Assembly (NCBI RefSeq): GCF_035918015.1
Contig: NZ_CP109132.1
Location: 7,068,001 to 7,132,000 of the forward strand
DNA length: 64,000 bases
Reading direction: 5' to 3'
Source of the DNA: Streptomyces sp. NBC_01754
GTDB taxonomy: Bacteria; Actinomycetota; Actinomycetes; Streptomycetales; Streptomycetaceae
In this document: in pieces, positions 25,456-34,837 of the stretch
Layout: each line of letters starts with the position of its first letter
How positions within the stretch are numbered: the stretch's first letter is position 1
Notes under the pieces: model-generated
What the model saw: only the letters and a program-made list of their open reading frames with translations
The model's database searches: none
What the model was told of the DNA's origin: nothing
Translations under genes and position numbers: made by a program

Positions 25456-26718
25456 ATGGCCGCGAACGGACGGCACCGCAGATATCAGCCCAGCCGGATC
25501 AACCGTGCCTCGCTCACGGTGACGGCGGGAGGCGCGGGCATCGCGCTCCCGCTGCTCACGGCCGCCTCCGCCGGGGCCGCATCGGCCGATGTGTGGGAGA
25601 AGGTCGCCGCCTGCGAGTCGACGAGCAACTGGCACATCAACACCGGTAACGGCTACTACGGCGGCCTCCAGTTCACCGGGCCCACCTGGGCGGCGTACGG
25701 CGGGACCGCGTACGCGGCACGAGCCGATCTGGCCACCAAGGACCAGCAGATCGCCATCGCCGAGAAGGTGCTGGACGGGCAGGGGCCGGGTGCCTGGCCG
25801 GCCTGCTCGGTGCGGGCCGGTCTGACACGGGGCGGTGACGCGCCCGGCATCGCCCCGCAGACACAGCGCAGCAGACCCGTGGACGGCACGAAGAAGGCCG
25901 CGCCGGAGTCCGCCGCCGGGACCACGAAGTCCGCCCCGCGAACCACCGCGTCGGCCTCCCCGACCGCGGTGCCGGGCGCGCACGAGTCCTACACGGTGGC
26001 CCGGGGCGACTCGCTCTCGGCCATAGCGTCCACCGAGCGGATCAAGGGCGGATGGGAGCGCCTGTACGGGGCCAACCGCGCGGTGGTGGGCGCCGATCCC
26101 GATCTCATCCTCCCGGGACAGCGGCTCACCCTGGACGTGACCGGCGCGCCCCAGCGGCAGGCCGCGCAGAAGCCCGCCCAGAAGCCCGCCCAGAAGCCCG
26201 CCGCGAAGGCGGCACCGCAGAAGGCACCCCCGAAGCAGACCGCACCCCAGAAGGCCGCCCCGGAGAAGGCAGCGAAGACGGAGAAGACCGGCCAGAAGCC
26301 CGCCGCCAAGCAGCGCTCCGGACTCACCGCACCCGTGTCCGCCCGCACCGGGACCCCGTACCACCAGTCCGGATCCTGGGCGAGCGGCTACCACACGGGC
26401 GTCGACTTCCCCGTCCCCACCGGTACGTCGGTCAAGGCCGTGGCCTCCGGCAAGGTCGTCTCGGCCGGCTGGGCGGGGGCGTACGGCTACGAGATCGTCA
26501 TCCGGCACGGCGACGGCAAGTACAGCCAGTACGCGCACCTCTCCTCGCTCCACGTGCGCGAGGGGCAGCAGGTCGGCGGCGGCCAGCGGATCGCGCGCTC
26601 CGGGACGACAGGCAACAGCACCGGCCCGCACCTGCACTTCGAGATCCGGACAGGGCCCGGCTACGGCACCGACGTCGACCCGCTGGCCTATCTGCGGGCA
26701 GGTGGCGTCAGCGTCTGA
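25456..26718 (+). CDS. rpfD: Secreted resuscitation-promoting-factor-like muralytic enzyme with LysM and M23 peptidase domains
   Basis: Exported cell-wall hydrolase of 420 residues. Domain order: signal peptide (about 1-44), Rpf transglycosylase domain (DVWEKVAACESTSNWHINTG; catalytic Glu in ACES), LysM (SYTVARGDSLSAIA to PGQRLTLDV), a lysine/proline-rich linker with QKPA repeats, and a C-terminal M23 (LytM) endopeptidase with HTGVDF and HLHFE zinc ligands. It could cut both glycan and peptide bonds of peptidoglycan. This architecture is that of S. coelicolor RpfD as I remember it, hence the symbol; the name is less sure than the function. GGGGGAG lies 7 bases before the ATG. Its last 11 bp overlap the convergent DMT transporter gene. 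Confidence 0.9.
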   Translation: MAANGRHRRYQPSRINRASLTVTAGGAGIALPLLTAASAGAASADVWEKVAACESTSNWHINTGNGYYGGLQFTGPTWAAYGGTAYAARADLATKDQQIAIAEKVLDGQGPGAWPACSVRAGLTRGGDAPGIAPQTQRSRPVDGTKKAAPESAAGTTKSAPRTTASASPTAVPGAHESYTVARGDSLSAIASTERIKGGWERLYGANRAVVGADPDLILPGQRLTLDVTGAPQRQAAQKPAQKPAQKPAAKAAPQKAPPKQTAPQKAAPEKAAKTEKTGQKPAAKQRSGLTAPVSARTGTPYHQSGSWASGYHTGVDFPVPTGTSVKAVASGKVVSAGWAGAYGYEIVIRHGDGKYSQYAHLSSLHVREGQQVGGGQRIARSGTTGNSTGPHLHFEIRTGPGYGTDVDPLAYLRAGGVSV

Positions 26719-27784
26719 CCAGCCCGCCGGCGGTCGGCCCGGTGGCCTTCGCGCCGAAGTCCACACGTCCTCCGCTGTGCTCCAGCGGCATGGTCAGTGG
26801 CAGCGACGGTGCCGGAATCGTGCCCGACGATCCCGGCGCAGGGGAGATCAGCGGCGTGGCGGGCCCGGGGGGCACGATCACACCGGTGCCCTTCTCCGCG
26901 TCGCCGGCGGGCCCGTCCCCCTCCGCCTGAGAGGCGTCCACCGGGGCGGGGGCGCGGTCGTGTCCCACCCGCTCGCGGGTCAGCAGCACCAGCCCGGCGG
27001 CGGCCAGCGCACCGCATGCCAGGGCGACCAGCGCGCCGGTCGTCGCGAAGCGGAACTGCTCGCCGAAGAAGGTGATCCCCACCGCGGCGGCCACCACCGG
27101 GTTGACGACGGTGACCATCGCGAGCGGCGCGGTCAGCCCGGCACCCCGGTAGGCCGCCTGGGAGAGCAGCAGTCCCGCGGTGGCCAGCCCCGCGATGACC
27201 AGCAGCGCGGGCAGCCCGGAGCCCACCGCGCCGGTCGTCCACTCCACGGCCACGGTCTTGGTGAACACCGAGGCCATGCCGAACGCGACCCCGGCGCCCG
27301 CGGCCAGCGTCATGCTGCGTGGCACGGTACGGCGCAGGCTCACGGACAGCAGGAGCAGCGCCGTCACCGCGCCGAACGACCCGACGACCAGCGCGAATCT
27401 GTCCGGTCCGGACAGGGCGTGCGACCCCGCACCGCCCGTGAGCGCCAGCAGCCCGGCCAGACCGGCGGTGGCCATCACGGCACCGCGCCACGCGGTACGC
27501 CCCGCCCCGCGGCCGACGAGCAGGGCCGCCATAGGCAGCGCGAAGACGATCGTCAGGGCACCGAGTGGCTGTACGAGGCTGAGCGGCCCGTACGCGAGTG
27601 CCACCACATGAAGCACCGCCCCCGCCCCGTTGAACGCGACAGCCCCCCACCACGCGCCGTTGCGCAGTGGTGCGAAGGCGCGCCGTCCTCCGGTCGCGGC
27701 CACCCGCTCCTGGACGATTGCCCCGGTCGCGTAGGCGACCGCGGAGAACAGCGACAACAGCACCGACAGCACAAGGGAGCTCAT
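26708..27784 (-). CDS. DMT-superfamily (EamA-like) transporter
   Basis: A 358-residue inner-membrane protein with about nine to ten hydrophobic helices, starting MSSLVLSVLLSLFSAVAYAT. The pattern AYGPLSLVQPLGALTIVFAL and AMVTVVNPVVAAAVGITFFG are the repeated EamA-type helices. The last about 75 residues are a hydrophilic Pro/Gly-rich tail. The frame extends upstream to 27982, but the hydrophobic protein begins at the chosen ATG; the ribosome site is weak, and an in-frame GTG three codons earlier is the alternative. The substrate is unknown; drugs or metabolites are typical. Confidence 0.85.
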   Translation of the reverse strand: MSSLVLSVLLSLFSAVAYATGAIVQERVAATGGRRAFAPLRNGAWWGAVAFNGAGAVLHVVALAYGPLSLVQPLGALTIVFALPMAALLVGRGAGRTAWRGAVMATAGLAGLLALTGGAGSHALSGPDRFALVVGSFGAVTALLLLSVSLRRTVPRSMTLAAGAGVAFGMASVFTKTVAVEWTTGAVGSGLPALLVIAGLATAGLLLSQAAYRGAGLTAPLAMVTVVNPVVAAAVGITFFGEQFRFATTGALVALACGALAAAGLVLLTRERVGHDRAPAPVDASQAEGDGPAGDAEKGTGVIVPPGPATPLISPAPGSSGTIPAPSLPLTMPLEHSGGRVDFGAKATGPTAGGLVRR

Positions 27785-27984
27785 GTACACCACGATGTCC
27801 CGTCCGAGCAGCCGTGTCGTCGTCCCTGAGACGGCACTTCCGCGTGCGCGTACTGCTCCGGTAGTACGTCCGTCGTTCCCACGTTCTTCTCTTCCGACGG
27901 TAGTCCTTCCTGCTCCGGTGTTCAGCACGGCAAAGCGCCGTCGAGGACCACGCGCGGCGCACCGGGGAGGGGGCGGGCACACGA

Positions 27985-28026
27985 CGGCGCCCGCCCCCGG
28001 GACGAGGTGTCCGGGAGCGGGCGCCG
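27985..28026 (-). terminator. Strong terminator after the signalling block
   Basis: CGGCGCCCGC and GCGGGCGCCG form a 10-bp stem around an inner CCCGG/CCGGG pairing. It lies 11 bp after the stop of the ATPase gene on the minus strand. Confidence 0.7.
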
Positions 28027-28036
28027 TGAGGTTTCT

Positions 28037-28492
28037 TCAGGTGCTGAGCTCGAACTCCGCCCGGATGCGTTTGCCCACCGGCACCCGCTCCGCCGTCACC
28101 CGGTCGCAGAGCGCCACCACGATCTCCATGCCGTGGCCACCCAGACGCGCCGGGTCGGGGGAGTAGAGGACCGGAAGCGCCGTGCTGCTGTCGTAGACGG
28201 TGACGCTGATGCGCTGGGCGTTGCCCTCCAGCTCGAGCATGTACGGGCCGTGGCTGTAGCGGTCCGCGTTGGTGATGAGTTCGCTCACCGCCAGCATCAG
28301 GTCGCTGCGGGTGTGCTCACCGACGACCGCGAGCCACTCCGCCACGAGCCGCGTCAGGAAGCGGTCGGCGAGTGCGCGGGCCTGCGCGATGCATCCCGGC
28401 TCACCGGCGAAGACCTCGGCGGTGAGCAGAACGTCCGTGGACGGCGCCTCCTGTACGGGGGCATCCGGCCGTGAGGTGGCCTGTTCGTTCAT
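28037..28492 (-). CDS. RsbW-like ATP-binding protein (anti-sigma regulatory factor / HATPase_c)
   Basis: A 151-residue GHKL-fold ATPase of the type that phosphorylates anti-sigma antagonists or binds sigma factors. The N-box region is AVSELITNADRYSHGPYMLE, and the glycine motif is LGGHGMEIV near residue 117. The N-terminal 25 residues are a flexible extension. It lies 100 bp downstream of the response-regulator gene on the same strand, in a block that also holds a SpoIIE phosphatase and a SigB-type sigma factor. A partner-switch role is therefore likely but not proven. No antagonist (STAS) gene is seen here. Confidence 0.85.
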   Translation of the reverse strand: MNEQATSRPDAPVQEAPSTDVLLTAEVFAGEPGCIAQARALADRFLTRLVAEWLAVVGEHTRSDLMLAVSELITNADRYSHGPYMLELEGNAQRISVTVYDSSTALPVLYSPDPARLGGHGMEIVVALCDRVTAERVPVGKRIRAEFELST

Positions 28493-28594
28493 GTGCTCCA
28501 GCCAAGGCGCCGCAGGGTGAGGTCGTCCCCGACCTCTTTCTCGCCGTTCGTCTACCCGCGTCGAGAGATCCCACTCCGGGGGATCTCTGAGATC

Positions 28595-29038
28595 TTACGC
28601 ACGCCGGGGCAGCCGGACCACAGTCACGAAGAAGTCGTCGATCTGACGCACCGCACCGATGAACTGCTCCAGGTCGACCGGCTTGGTGACATAGGCGTTG
28701 GCGTGCAGTTTGTAGCTGCGCAGGATGTCCTCCTCGGCGGAGGACGTGGTGAGGACGACGACGGGGATGAGCGCCAGCTCCGGGTCGGTCTTGATCCTCT
28801 CGAGCACCTGCCGCCCGTCGTACTTGGGCAGATTGAGGTCCAGGAGCACCAGATCCGGCCGCGGCGCCTCGGTGTGCGCGCCCTGGCGGTAGAGGAAGTC
28901 CAGCGCCTCCTGGCCGTCGCGCACCACATGGAGCGTGTTGCGGATCTTGTTGTCCTCGAACGCCTCCCGGGTGATCAGCTCGTCGCCCGGGTCGTCCTCG
29001 ACGAGCAGGACCTCGATGGGCTGTACCGGGTCGTTCAC
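28595..29038 (-). CDS. Single-domain response regulator
   Basis: A 147-residue CheY-like receiver of the Rcp1 type with no output domain. Phospho-acceptor Asp is in LVLLDLNLP near residue 68; the acidic pair is in VEDDPGDE near 14-16; the switch residues are in VVVLTTSSAEEDI, and the conserved Lys is in YVTKPVDLEQF. Its start overlaps the stop of the histidine-kinase gene by 4 bp (ATGA), so kinase and regulator are made together. Rcp1-type regulators usually pair with phytochrome-like or CHASE3 kinases. Confidence 0.92.
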   Translation of the reverse strand: MNDPVQPIEVLLVEDDPGDELITREAFEDNKIRNTLHVVRDGQEALDFLYRQGAHTEAPRPDLVLLDLNLPKYDGRQVLERIKTDPELALIPVVVLTTSSAEEDILRSYKLHANAYVTKPVDLEQFIGAVRQIDDFFVTVVRLPRRA

Positions 29039-30669
29039 GGGGTGTCTCCGGACGGGGGGGTCAGCAGGCCGGGTGAGAGCAGTTCGGCCGTGGTGTGCGT
29101 GGGCGCGTCGGGAAGGACGGGCAGGGTGAAGTGGATCAGAGTACCCCCGCCCGGCTCCGGATCCAGCCAGATCCGGCCACCGTGGAACTCGATGATCTTC
29201 TTGCAGAGGGAGAGGCCGATGCCCGTTCCCTCGTACTCGTCCCGGGCGTGCAGACGCTGGAAGATGACGAACACCTTGTCCGAGAACTCCGGCGCGATCC
29301 CGATCCCGTTGTCGGCGACGGTGAGATGCCAGTCGTCGCCCTCCCGTACACAGCCGACGGTGATCCGGCAGGGCACGTCGGGGCGGCGGAACTTGACCGC
29401 GTTTCCGATCAGGTTCTGCCAGACCATCGTCAGCGTCGTGGCGTCGCCGAGCAGCTCCGGGAGCGGGGCCTCGCGTACGACGGTGGCTCCCGCGTCCTCG
29501 ACGGCCAGGGCGAGATTGCCCAGGGCCCGGTCCAGGGAGCGGTCGAGGTCCACCGGCTTCCAGCTCTCGTGGACCCGGCCCACCCGGGAGAAGGTCAGCA
29601 GATCGTTGATGAGCACCTGCATCCGTTTGGCGCCGTCCACCGCGAAGGCGATGTACTGCTTGCCGCGGTCGTCCAGCTCCGTGCCGTACCGCTTCTCCAG
29701 CAGCTGGCAGAAGGACGCGACCTTGCGCAGCGGCTCCTGGAGGTCGTGCGAGGCGACGTAGGCGAACTGCTCCAGCTCCGAGTTGGACCGGCGCAGCTCC
29801 TCGGTCTGCTCGGCCAGCAGGGTCTCCCGCTCCTGGGCCTCCGAGAGTTCCGCCACCAGACGCCGGCGCATGTCCTCCACGGCGGCCGCCACCGCCCTGA
29901 CGTCCGAGGGGCCCCGCACCTCGATCCGGTCGCCGACCGTACCCGAGCGCACCGAGCCCGAGGCGGCGGTCAGCGCGCTCAGCGGCCGGCCCACCATCCG
30001 GTGGAGCAGCAGGCTGAGCACCACGACGGCCAGCACCGAACCGGCCACCAGGGCCCAGAGCACCCGGTCTCGGGTGGTGCGGGCGCCGTCGAGTTCGTCG
30101 CGGGCGTGGTCGCGAGCGGTGTCCAGATGGGCCTGCAACGTGGTGTTCAGCTGCCGCAGCCCGTCGAACTCCGCCTTGCTCCGCAGGATCGGTGTCGAGG
30201 ACTCACGGGCCGGACCGTCCCTGCCCACCGCGGCGATCAGGGGCTCGGCGCGCAGGGCGCGCCACCGTGCCGCGGCTTCCTCGATCCGGTCGAGGTCGGC
30301 GGCGAACGGCTGCTCGTCCCCGACCAGCTCGCGCACCCGGCCCAGTCCGCGCCGCTCGTCCCGGGCCCCCGCCTCGTACGGCTCCAGGAACGAGGTGTCG
30401 CCGGTGAGCGCGTACCCGCGCACACCCGTCTCCTGGTCGAGCAGCGAGGACTCCAGCTGGTACGAAGCGGAACGGGCCGGCTGGAGACGGTCCACCAGCT
30501 CCGTGGTCCGGTCGGACATACGGGACAGGACGAGACCGCCCACGACGACGCAGCCGCAGACCACCAGCACGAAACCGGCCAGGATGAGATGGACCCAGTT
30601 CTGTACCGACAGCCGGGCGGCGGGGCCGGGACGCGCGGCGCTGTCCGTGCCGCTCGCCGGGGCGGTCAC
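29035..30669 (-). CDS. Sensor histidine kinase (CHASE3-HAMP-HisKA-HATPase)
   Basis: A 544-residue membrane kinase. The first membrane helix is about residues 28-50 (HLILAGFVLVVCGCVVVGGL). An extracytoplasmic CHASE3 domain follows, including SSLLDQETGVRGYALTGD. A second helix is near 205-225, then a HAMP region, a coiled coil (EAQERETLLAEQTEELRRS), and the phospho-acceptor His in YVASHDLQEPLRKVASF. The ATPase domain has NLIGNAVKF and DNGIGIAPEF. It overlaps both neighbours by 4 bp: the SpoIIE phosphatase upstream and the response regulator downstream. The signal is unknown. Confidence 0.92.
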   Translation of the reverse strand: MTAPASGTDSAARPGPAARLSVQNWVHLILAGFVLVVCGCVVVGGLVLSRMSDRTTELVDRLQPARSASYQLESSLLDQETGVRGYALTGDTSFLEPYEAGARDERRGLGRVRELVGDEQPFAADLDRIEEAAARWRALRAEPLIAAVGRDGPARESSTPILRSKAEFDGLRQLNTTLQAHLDTARDHARDELDGARTTRDRVLWALVAGSVLAVVVLSLLLHRMVGRPLSALTAASGSVRSGTVGDRIEVRGPSDVRAVAAAVEDMRRRLVAELSEAQERETLLAEQTEELRRSNSELEQFAYVASHDLQEPLRKVASFCQLLEKRYGTELDDRGKQYIAFAVDGAKRMQVLINDLLTFSRVGRVHESWKPVDLDRSLDRALGNLALAVEDAGATVVREAPLPELLGDATTLTMVWQNLIGNAVKFRRPDVPCRITVGCVREGDDWHLTVADNGIGIAPEFSDKVFVIFQRLHARDEYEGTGIGLSLCKKIIEFHGGRIWLDPEPGGGTLIHFTLPVLPDAPTHTTAELLSPGLLTPPSGDTP

Positions 30670-31925
30670 GACTCGGGCCGCCAGCCCAGGTGCAGGACGG
30701 CGACGTCGTCGGCCAGTCCGCCGTACGGCGAGGCGCTCTCGGTCGCCTCGGCGACCAGTGTGTCGACGAACGCGCGGGGCTCCAGCGATCCGTGCCGTGC
30801 GGCCATCTCCAGCAGCCCCTCCTCACCCAGCCGGGACCGCGGTCCGGTACGGCCCTCGAACAGGCCGTCGGTGAAGAGGACGAGTTCGCTGTCCGGGAAG
30901 AGCTCCAGCTCCGTGATCGCCCAGCGGCCCGTTCCGGGCAGCAGCCCCAGGGCCATGCCGGCTTCGGGCTCCACCCAGCCGACCTCCGTACCGCGCCGCA
31001 GCAGCATCCCGGGATGCCCGGCCCGCACGACCCGGACCCGGTCCCGCTCCGGCGGGAAGACGAGGGCGGTCACGGTGGCGAAGACATGCGGGTCGGACCG
31101 CTCGGCGACGAGTATCTCCTCCAGCAGGCCGATCTTCTCCAGCTGGGAGACACCGGTCAGCACCGCGGTCCGCCAGGCCACCCGCAGGCAGACGCCCAGC
31201 GCCGCCTCCGCCGCGCCGTGCCCGGACACATCACCGATCACCGCGTGCACCGCGCCGTCCGAGGTCTGCACCACGTCGTAGAAGTCGCCGCTCAGCAGCC
31301 CGTGGGCCCGGCCGGCCTCGTAGCGAGCCGCGACGGCGAAGCCGTCGTCGTGCAGCAGCGGGATGGGCAGCAGCGCGCGTTCCAGGCGGGCGTTCTCCTG
31401 GGCGATCAACTGGCTGGTCCGGATCGCTGAGGCCACCCGCTCGGCGTTCTTGCGCTGGAGGGCGTACCGGACCGCGCGTCCCAGTGCCTCGGGGTCGATC
31501 CGGTCCTTCACCAGGTAGTCCTGGGCGCCGTGCGCCACCGCGGACAGACCGGTCTCCGCCTCCGCCAGGCCGGTCAGTACGACGACCGCGGCGTCCGGTG
31601 CCGACTCGACGAGCTGGCGGACGGCGTCGAGGCCGTGGACGTCGGGCAGGTGCAGATCCAGCAGGACGCACACCGGGGTGGTGCTCGCCCGCAGGAACCG
31701 CCGGGCCTCCGCCAGCGTCTTGCACCACGAGAGCGTGGGGTCCAGCTCGCTGTCGGCCAGCATCTCCTCGACGAGCAGGGCGTCACCCGAGTCGTCCTCG
31801 ACCAGCAGAACGGCCGCACCGAGGTCCCACACGGACGCGTCGGCGACGGCGGAGCCCGCGTGCTGCGCCGGAATCCCGGTGGGCCCCATCAGACGCGCGG
31901 ACGCGCCCAACGGCAGCTCGATCAC
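30666..31925 (-). CDS. Receiver-domain PP2C (SpoIIE) phosphatase
   Basis: A 419-residue fusion of a response-regulator receiver (LLVEDDSGDALLVEE; phospho-Asp in VLLDLHLPDVHG; Lys in YLVKDRI) with a short coiled linker and a C-terminal SpoIIE/RsbU phosphatase (GLLSGDFYDVV, VIGDVSGHGAAEAAL, ELVLFTDGLFE, GGLADDVAVL). The metal-binding acidic residues are present. The GTG start is chosen because AAGGGG lies 7 bases upstream; the frame extends to 31988. Phosphorylation by the coupled kinase would control dephosphorylation of an unseen STAS antagonist. It is the first gene of the block. Confidence 0.92.
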   Translation of the reverse strand: MIELPLGASARLMGPTGIPAQHAGSAVADASVWDLGAAVLLVEDDSGDALLVEEMLADSELDPTLSWCKTLAEARRFLRASTTPVCVLLDLHLPDVHGLDAVRQLVESAPDAAVVVLTGLAEAETGLSAVAHGAQDYLVKDRIDPEALGRAVRYALQRKNAERVASAIRTSQLIAQENARLERALLPIPLLHDDGFAVAARYEAGRAHGLLSGDFYDVVQTSDGAVHAVIGDVSGHGAAEAALGVCLRVAWRTAVLTGVSQLEKIGLLEEILVAERSDPHVFATVTALVFPPERDRVRVVRAGHPGMLLRRGTEVGWVEPEAGMALGLLPGTGRWAITELELFPDSELVLFTDGLFEGRTGPRSRLGEEGLLEMAARHGSLEPRAFVDTLVAEATESASPYGGLADDVAVLHLGWRPES

Positions 31926-32048
31926 GCTCGGTCCCCTTTGACGGACGGACGGCACGGGGGTGCCCCGCGCCGTTTCGCCTGGAAGCATATGTGAATGATG
32001 CCCGGCGGAACGCCGGGCATCAGGTTTCCGGAATGTGAGCTTTTTCGC

Positions 32049-32945
32049 TCAGGCCTCCACGCACATCCCCGTTCGCAGCCGCTGCACGATCCTGCTGAGC
32101 AGCCGTGAGACGTGCATCTGGGAGACTCCGAGCTCCGCGCCGATCTGAGCCTGTGTCATCTCCTGGCCGAACCGCATACGGACGATGGCCCGCTCCCGGT
32201 CGTCCAGCTGTCGCAGCAGCGGAGCCAGCGCGTGAAGGTTCTCGACGCTCTCCATGCCCGGGTCGTCCTCGCCGAGGAGGTCCGCGTACGCGCGCTGCTC
32301 GGCCCCGGACTCGCTGTCGGCGCTCGGGGTGTCCAGCGAGCCCGCGGAATAGCCGTTGGCGGCGACCAGGCCCTCGATGATCTCCTCCTCGGGGAGATCC
32401 AGGCGTGCGGCGAGCTCGGCGACCGTCGGATCCCGGTCGAGCTCGGACGACAGGGCCTCCTTGGCCTTCGCGAGCTCCACCCGCAGTTCCTGGAGCCGGC
32501 GCGGCACGTGGACGGACCAGGTGGTGTCGCGGAAGAAGCGCTTGATCTCACCGACGATGTAGGGGACGGCGAAGGTGGCGAACTCGACCTCGCGGCTCAG
32601 GTCGAACCGGTCGATCGCCTTGATCAGGCCGATCGTGCCGACCTGGATGATGTCCTCGGTGTCGTCCCCGCCGCGGTTGCGGAACCGTGAGGCGGCGAAG
32701 CGCACCAGTGAGAGGTTCATCTCGACGAGGGTGTTGCGTGCGTACTGGTACTCGTGAGTGCCCTCCTCGAGGGTCCGGAGCCGGTCGAAGAAGAGCTTCG
32801 AGAGCGCCCGCGCGTCCTGCGGGGCGATCTTCCCGGCGTCCTCGATCCACGGGAGCACGGCCTCGTGGGAACCCGCGCGCGCCTCGTCGCACCGCGGTAC
32901 CGCTGTGCCGATCGCCTCGGTGGTCCGCACTGACATGGCCGTCAT
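32049..32945 (-). CDS. RNA polymerase sigma factor, SigB/SigF/SigG family
   Basis: A 298-residue alternative sigma factor. Region 2 is seen as RNTLVEMNLSLVRFAASRFR and IIQVGTIGLIKAIDRFD. Region 3 has FATFAVPYIVGEIKRFFRD and VHVPRRLQELR. Region 4 ends with the helix-turn-helix EMTQAQIGAELGVSQMHVSR. This is the typical Streptomyces stress/development SigB-like type, without region 1.1. GGAGGG lies 7 bases before the ATG; a second ATG three codons in is possible. It is 123 bp upstream of the phosphatase-kinase-regulator genes on the same strand, and partner switching is the expected control. Confidence 0.93.
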   Translation of the reverse strand: MTAMSVRTTEAIGTAVPRCDEARAGSHEAVLPWIEDAGKIAPQDARALSKLFFDRLRTLEEGTHEYQYARNTLVEMNLSLVRFAASRFRNRGGDDTEDIIQVGTIGLIKAIDRFDLSREVEFATFAVPYIVGEIKRFFRDTTWSVHVPRRLQELRVELAKAKEALSSELDRDPTVAELAARLDLPEEEIIEGLVAANGYSAGSLDTPSADSESGAEQRAYADLLGEDDPGMESVENLHALAPLLRQLDDRERAIVRMRFGQEMTQAQIGAELGVSQMHVSRLLSRIVQRLRTGMCVEA

Positions 32946-33193
32946 GGTGTCACCCTCCCTGGAGCCGGTGTATCGACCGGCACCTTCCCCGCCTCGCGGA
33001 AGTCATGCGCCCCGGGGACGAAGGTGTTCCTCCTCCGGGCGGATCCGTCGGCCGACGGCGGCCTCGATCCGCCAACAGACGCAATACTTCGTCACTGTTC
33101 GTGTTGATTTGTGCGACTGGCCGGGCCGGGGGTGTGTGAGTCACGCCTCGTCCCGGGCACCTGTGGAGTTTCCGGAAAGCACGAGGAGGCGCC

Positions 33194-34657
33194 ATGAGCG
33201 GCACCGGAACGGCGAACGGGCGGACCGTCACGACCAGGATCCCGGCGCGCCTGGACCGGCTGCCCTGGTCGCGATGGCACTGGATGATCGTGATCGGCCT
33301 CGGCACGGTGTGGATCCTGGACGGGCTCGAGGTCACCGTCGTCGGCAACATCGCCAGCCGGCTCTCCGAGGACGGCAGCGGGCTGTCCATCAGCGACGCC
33401 CAGGTCACCGGTATCGCCGCCGCGCTGTACGTGGCGGGCGCCTGCTCCGGTGCGCTGTTCTTCGGGTGGCTCACCGACCGCTTCGGCCGCAAGAAACTCT
33501 TCCTGATCACCCTCGCCGTCTACCTGGCGGCCACCGCGCTCACCGCGGTCTCCTTCTCGGCGTGGTGGTTCTTCCTCTTCCGCTTCCTGACCGGTTTCGG
33601 TATCGGCGGGGAGTACGCGGCGATCAACTCGGCCATCGACGAGCTGATCCCCAGCAGGTACCGGGGACGTGTCGACCTCATCATCAACGGCAGTTTCTGG
33701 CTCGGGGCGATGGCCGGTTCGCTGCTCTCCGTGCTCGCCCTGAACACTGACATCTTCCCCAAGGACATCGGCTGGCGGCTCACCTTCGCCCTCGGCGTGG
33801 TCCTCGGACTCGTCATCCTGCTGGTACGACGCCACGTACCGGAGAGCCCGCGCTGGATGTTCATCCACGGCCACGACGAGGCGGCGGAGAAGCTCGTCGG
33901 GGAAGTGGAAGAGAGGGTGGAGAAGGAGACCGGCCGCACCCTGCCGCCCGCCGAGCAGGAGATCACCGTGCGGCAGCGCCACAGCATCGGCTTCGGACTG
34001 ATCGCCCGTACCGTCTTCCGCTCCTATCCCAAGCGGGCCGTGCTCGGGCTGGCGCTCTTCATCGGTCAGGCCTTCCTCTACAACGCCGTCACCTTCGGCT
34101 TCGGTTCGATCCTGGTGAAGTTCTTCGACGTCTCCAGCGGTGCCACCGGCTACTACTTCGCCGTCATCGCCTTCTGCAACTTCCTGGGACCGCTCTTCCT
34201 GGGCCGGCTCTTCGACACGGTGGGCCGCAGACCGATGATCGCGGGTACCTACCTGCTCTCCGGGGCGCTGCTGTTCGGTACCGCCGCACTGTTCGGCACG
34301 GGGGCGCTCACCGCCTTCACCATGACCGCGTGCTGGTGCGTGGTCCTCTTCTTCGCCTCCGCCGGTGCCAGCTCCGCGTACCTGACCGTCAGCGAGATCT
34401 TCCCGATGGAGACGAGGGCCATGGCCATCGCCTTCTTCTACGCGGTGGGCACGGCGGCCGGCGGCATCACCGGCCCGCTGGTCTTCGCGGACCTCACCCA
34501 GAGCGGCGTCGTCGGCGACACCGTCGTGGCCTTCTGCATCGGCGCCTCCCTGATGGTCGCCGGCGGACTGGTGGCCCTCTTCTTCGCGGTCGCCGCCGAG
34601 AGGCAGTCCCTCGAGAACATCGCCACCCCGCTCTCCGCGCGGAAGGAGAACGCCTGA
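33194..34657 (+). CDS. MFS transporter (metabolite:H+ symporter type)
   Basis: A 487-residue permease with twelve predicted helices. The MFS signature [13 protein letters not shown] lies between helices 2 and 3, and [15 protein letters not shown] is the equivalent loop in the second half. [19 protein letters not shown] and VPESPRWMF are typical of the sugar-porter/SV2-like and aromatic-acid symporter groups. GAGGAGGCGCC precedes the ATG. The gene is divergent from the sigma factor, with about 250 bp between. Its substrate cannot be read from sequence. Confidence 0.88.
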   Translation: MSGTGTANGRTVTTRIPARLDRLPWSRWHWMIVIGLGTVWILDGLEVTVVGNIASRLSEDGSGLSISDAQVTGIAAALYVAGACSGALFFGWLTDRFGRKKLFLITLAVYLAATALTAVSFSAWWFFLFRFLTGFGIGGEYAAINSAIDELIPSRYRGRVDLIINGSFWLGAMAGSLLSVLALNTDIFPKDIGWRLTFALGVVLGLVILLVRRHVPESPRWMFIHGHDEAAEKLVGEVEERVEKETGRTLPPAEQEITVRQRHSIGFGLIARTVFRSYPKRAVLGLALFIGQAFLYNAVTFGFGSILVKFFDVSSGATGYYFAVIAFCNFLGPLFLGRLFDTVGRRPMIAGTYLLSGALLFGTAALFGTGALTAFTMTACWCVVLFFASAGASSAYLTVSEIFPMETRAMAIAFFYAVGTAAGGITGPLVFADLTQSGVVGDTVVAFCIGASLMVAGGLVALFFAVAAERQSLENIATPLSARKENA

Positions 34658-34694
34658 CGGGGCTCTGCGCGCGGCGCGGGGAACGCCTGACGGG
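34631..34694 (+). repeat. 32-bp imperfect tandem duplication across the MFS stop codon
   Basis: Two copies begin CTCTCCGCGCGG and CTCTGCGCGCGG and both end GAACGCCTGACGGG (34648-34661 and 34681-34694). The first copy contains the stop codon of the MFS gene. Confidence 0.7.
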
Positions 34695-34837
34695 CTCGAA
34701 CAGAGCAGCGCCGGACTCATGGCAGACTTGACCGGGGCATCCGGCCCGTGCGTGCCTGCCCTCGCCGGCTCCCGGCCGGACTCCTGCCCACCGAAGCCCG
34801 ACAAGCGGCACGAGTGACGAGTGACAGAGGAACGGCC

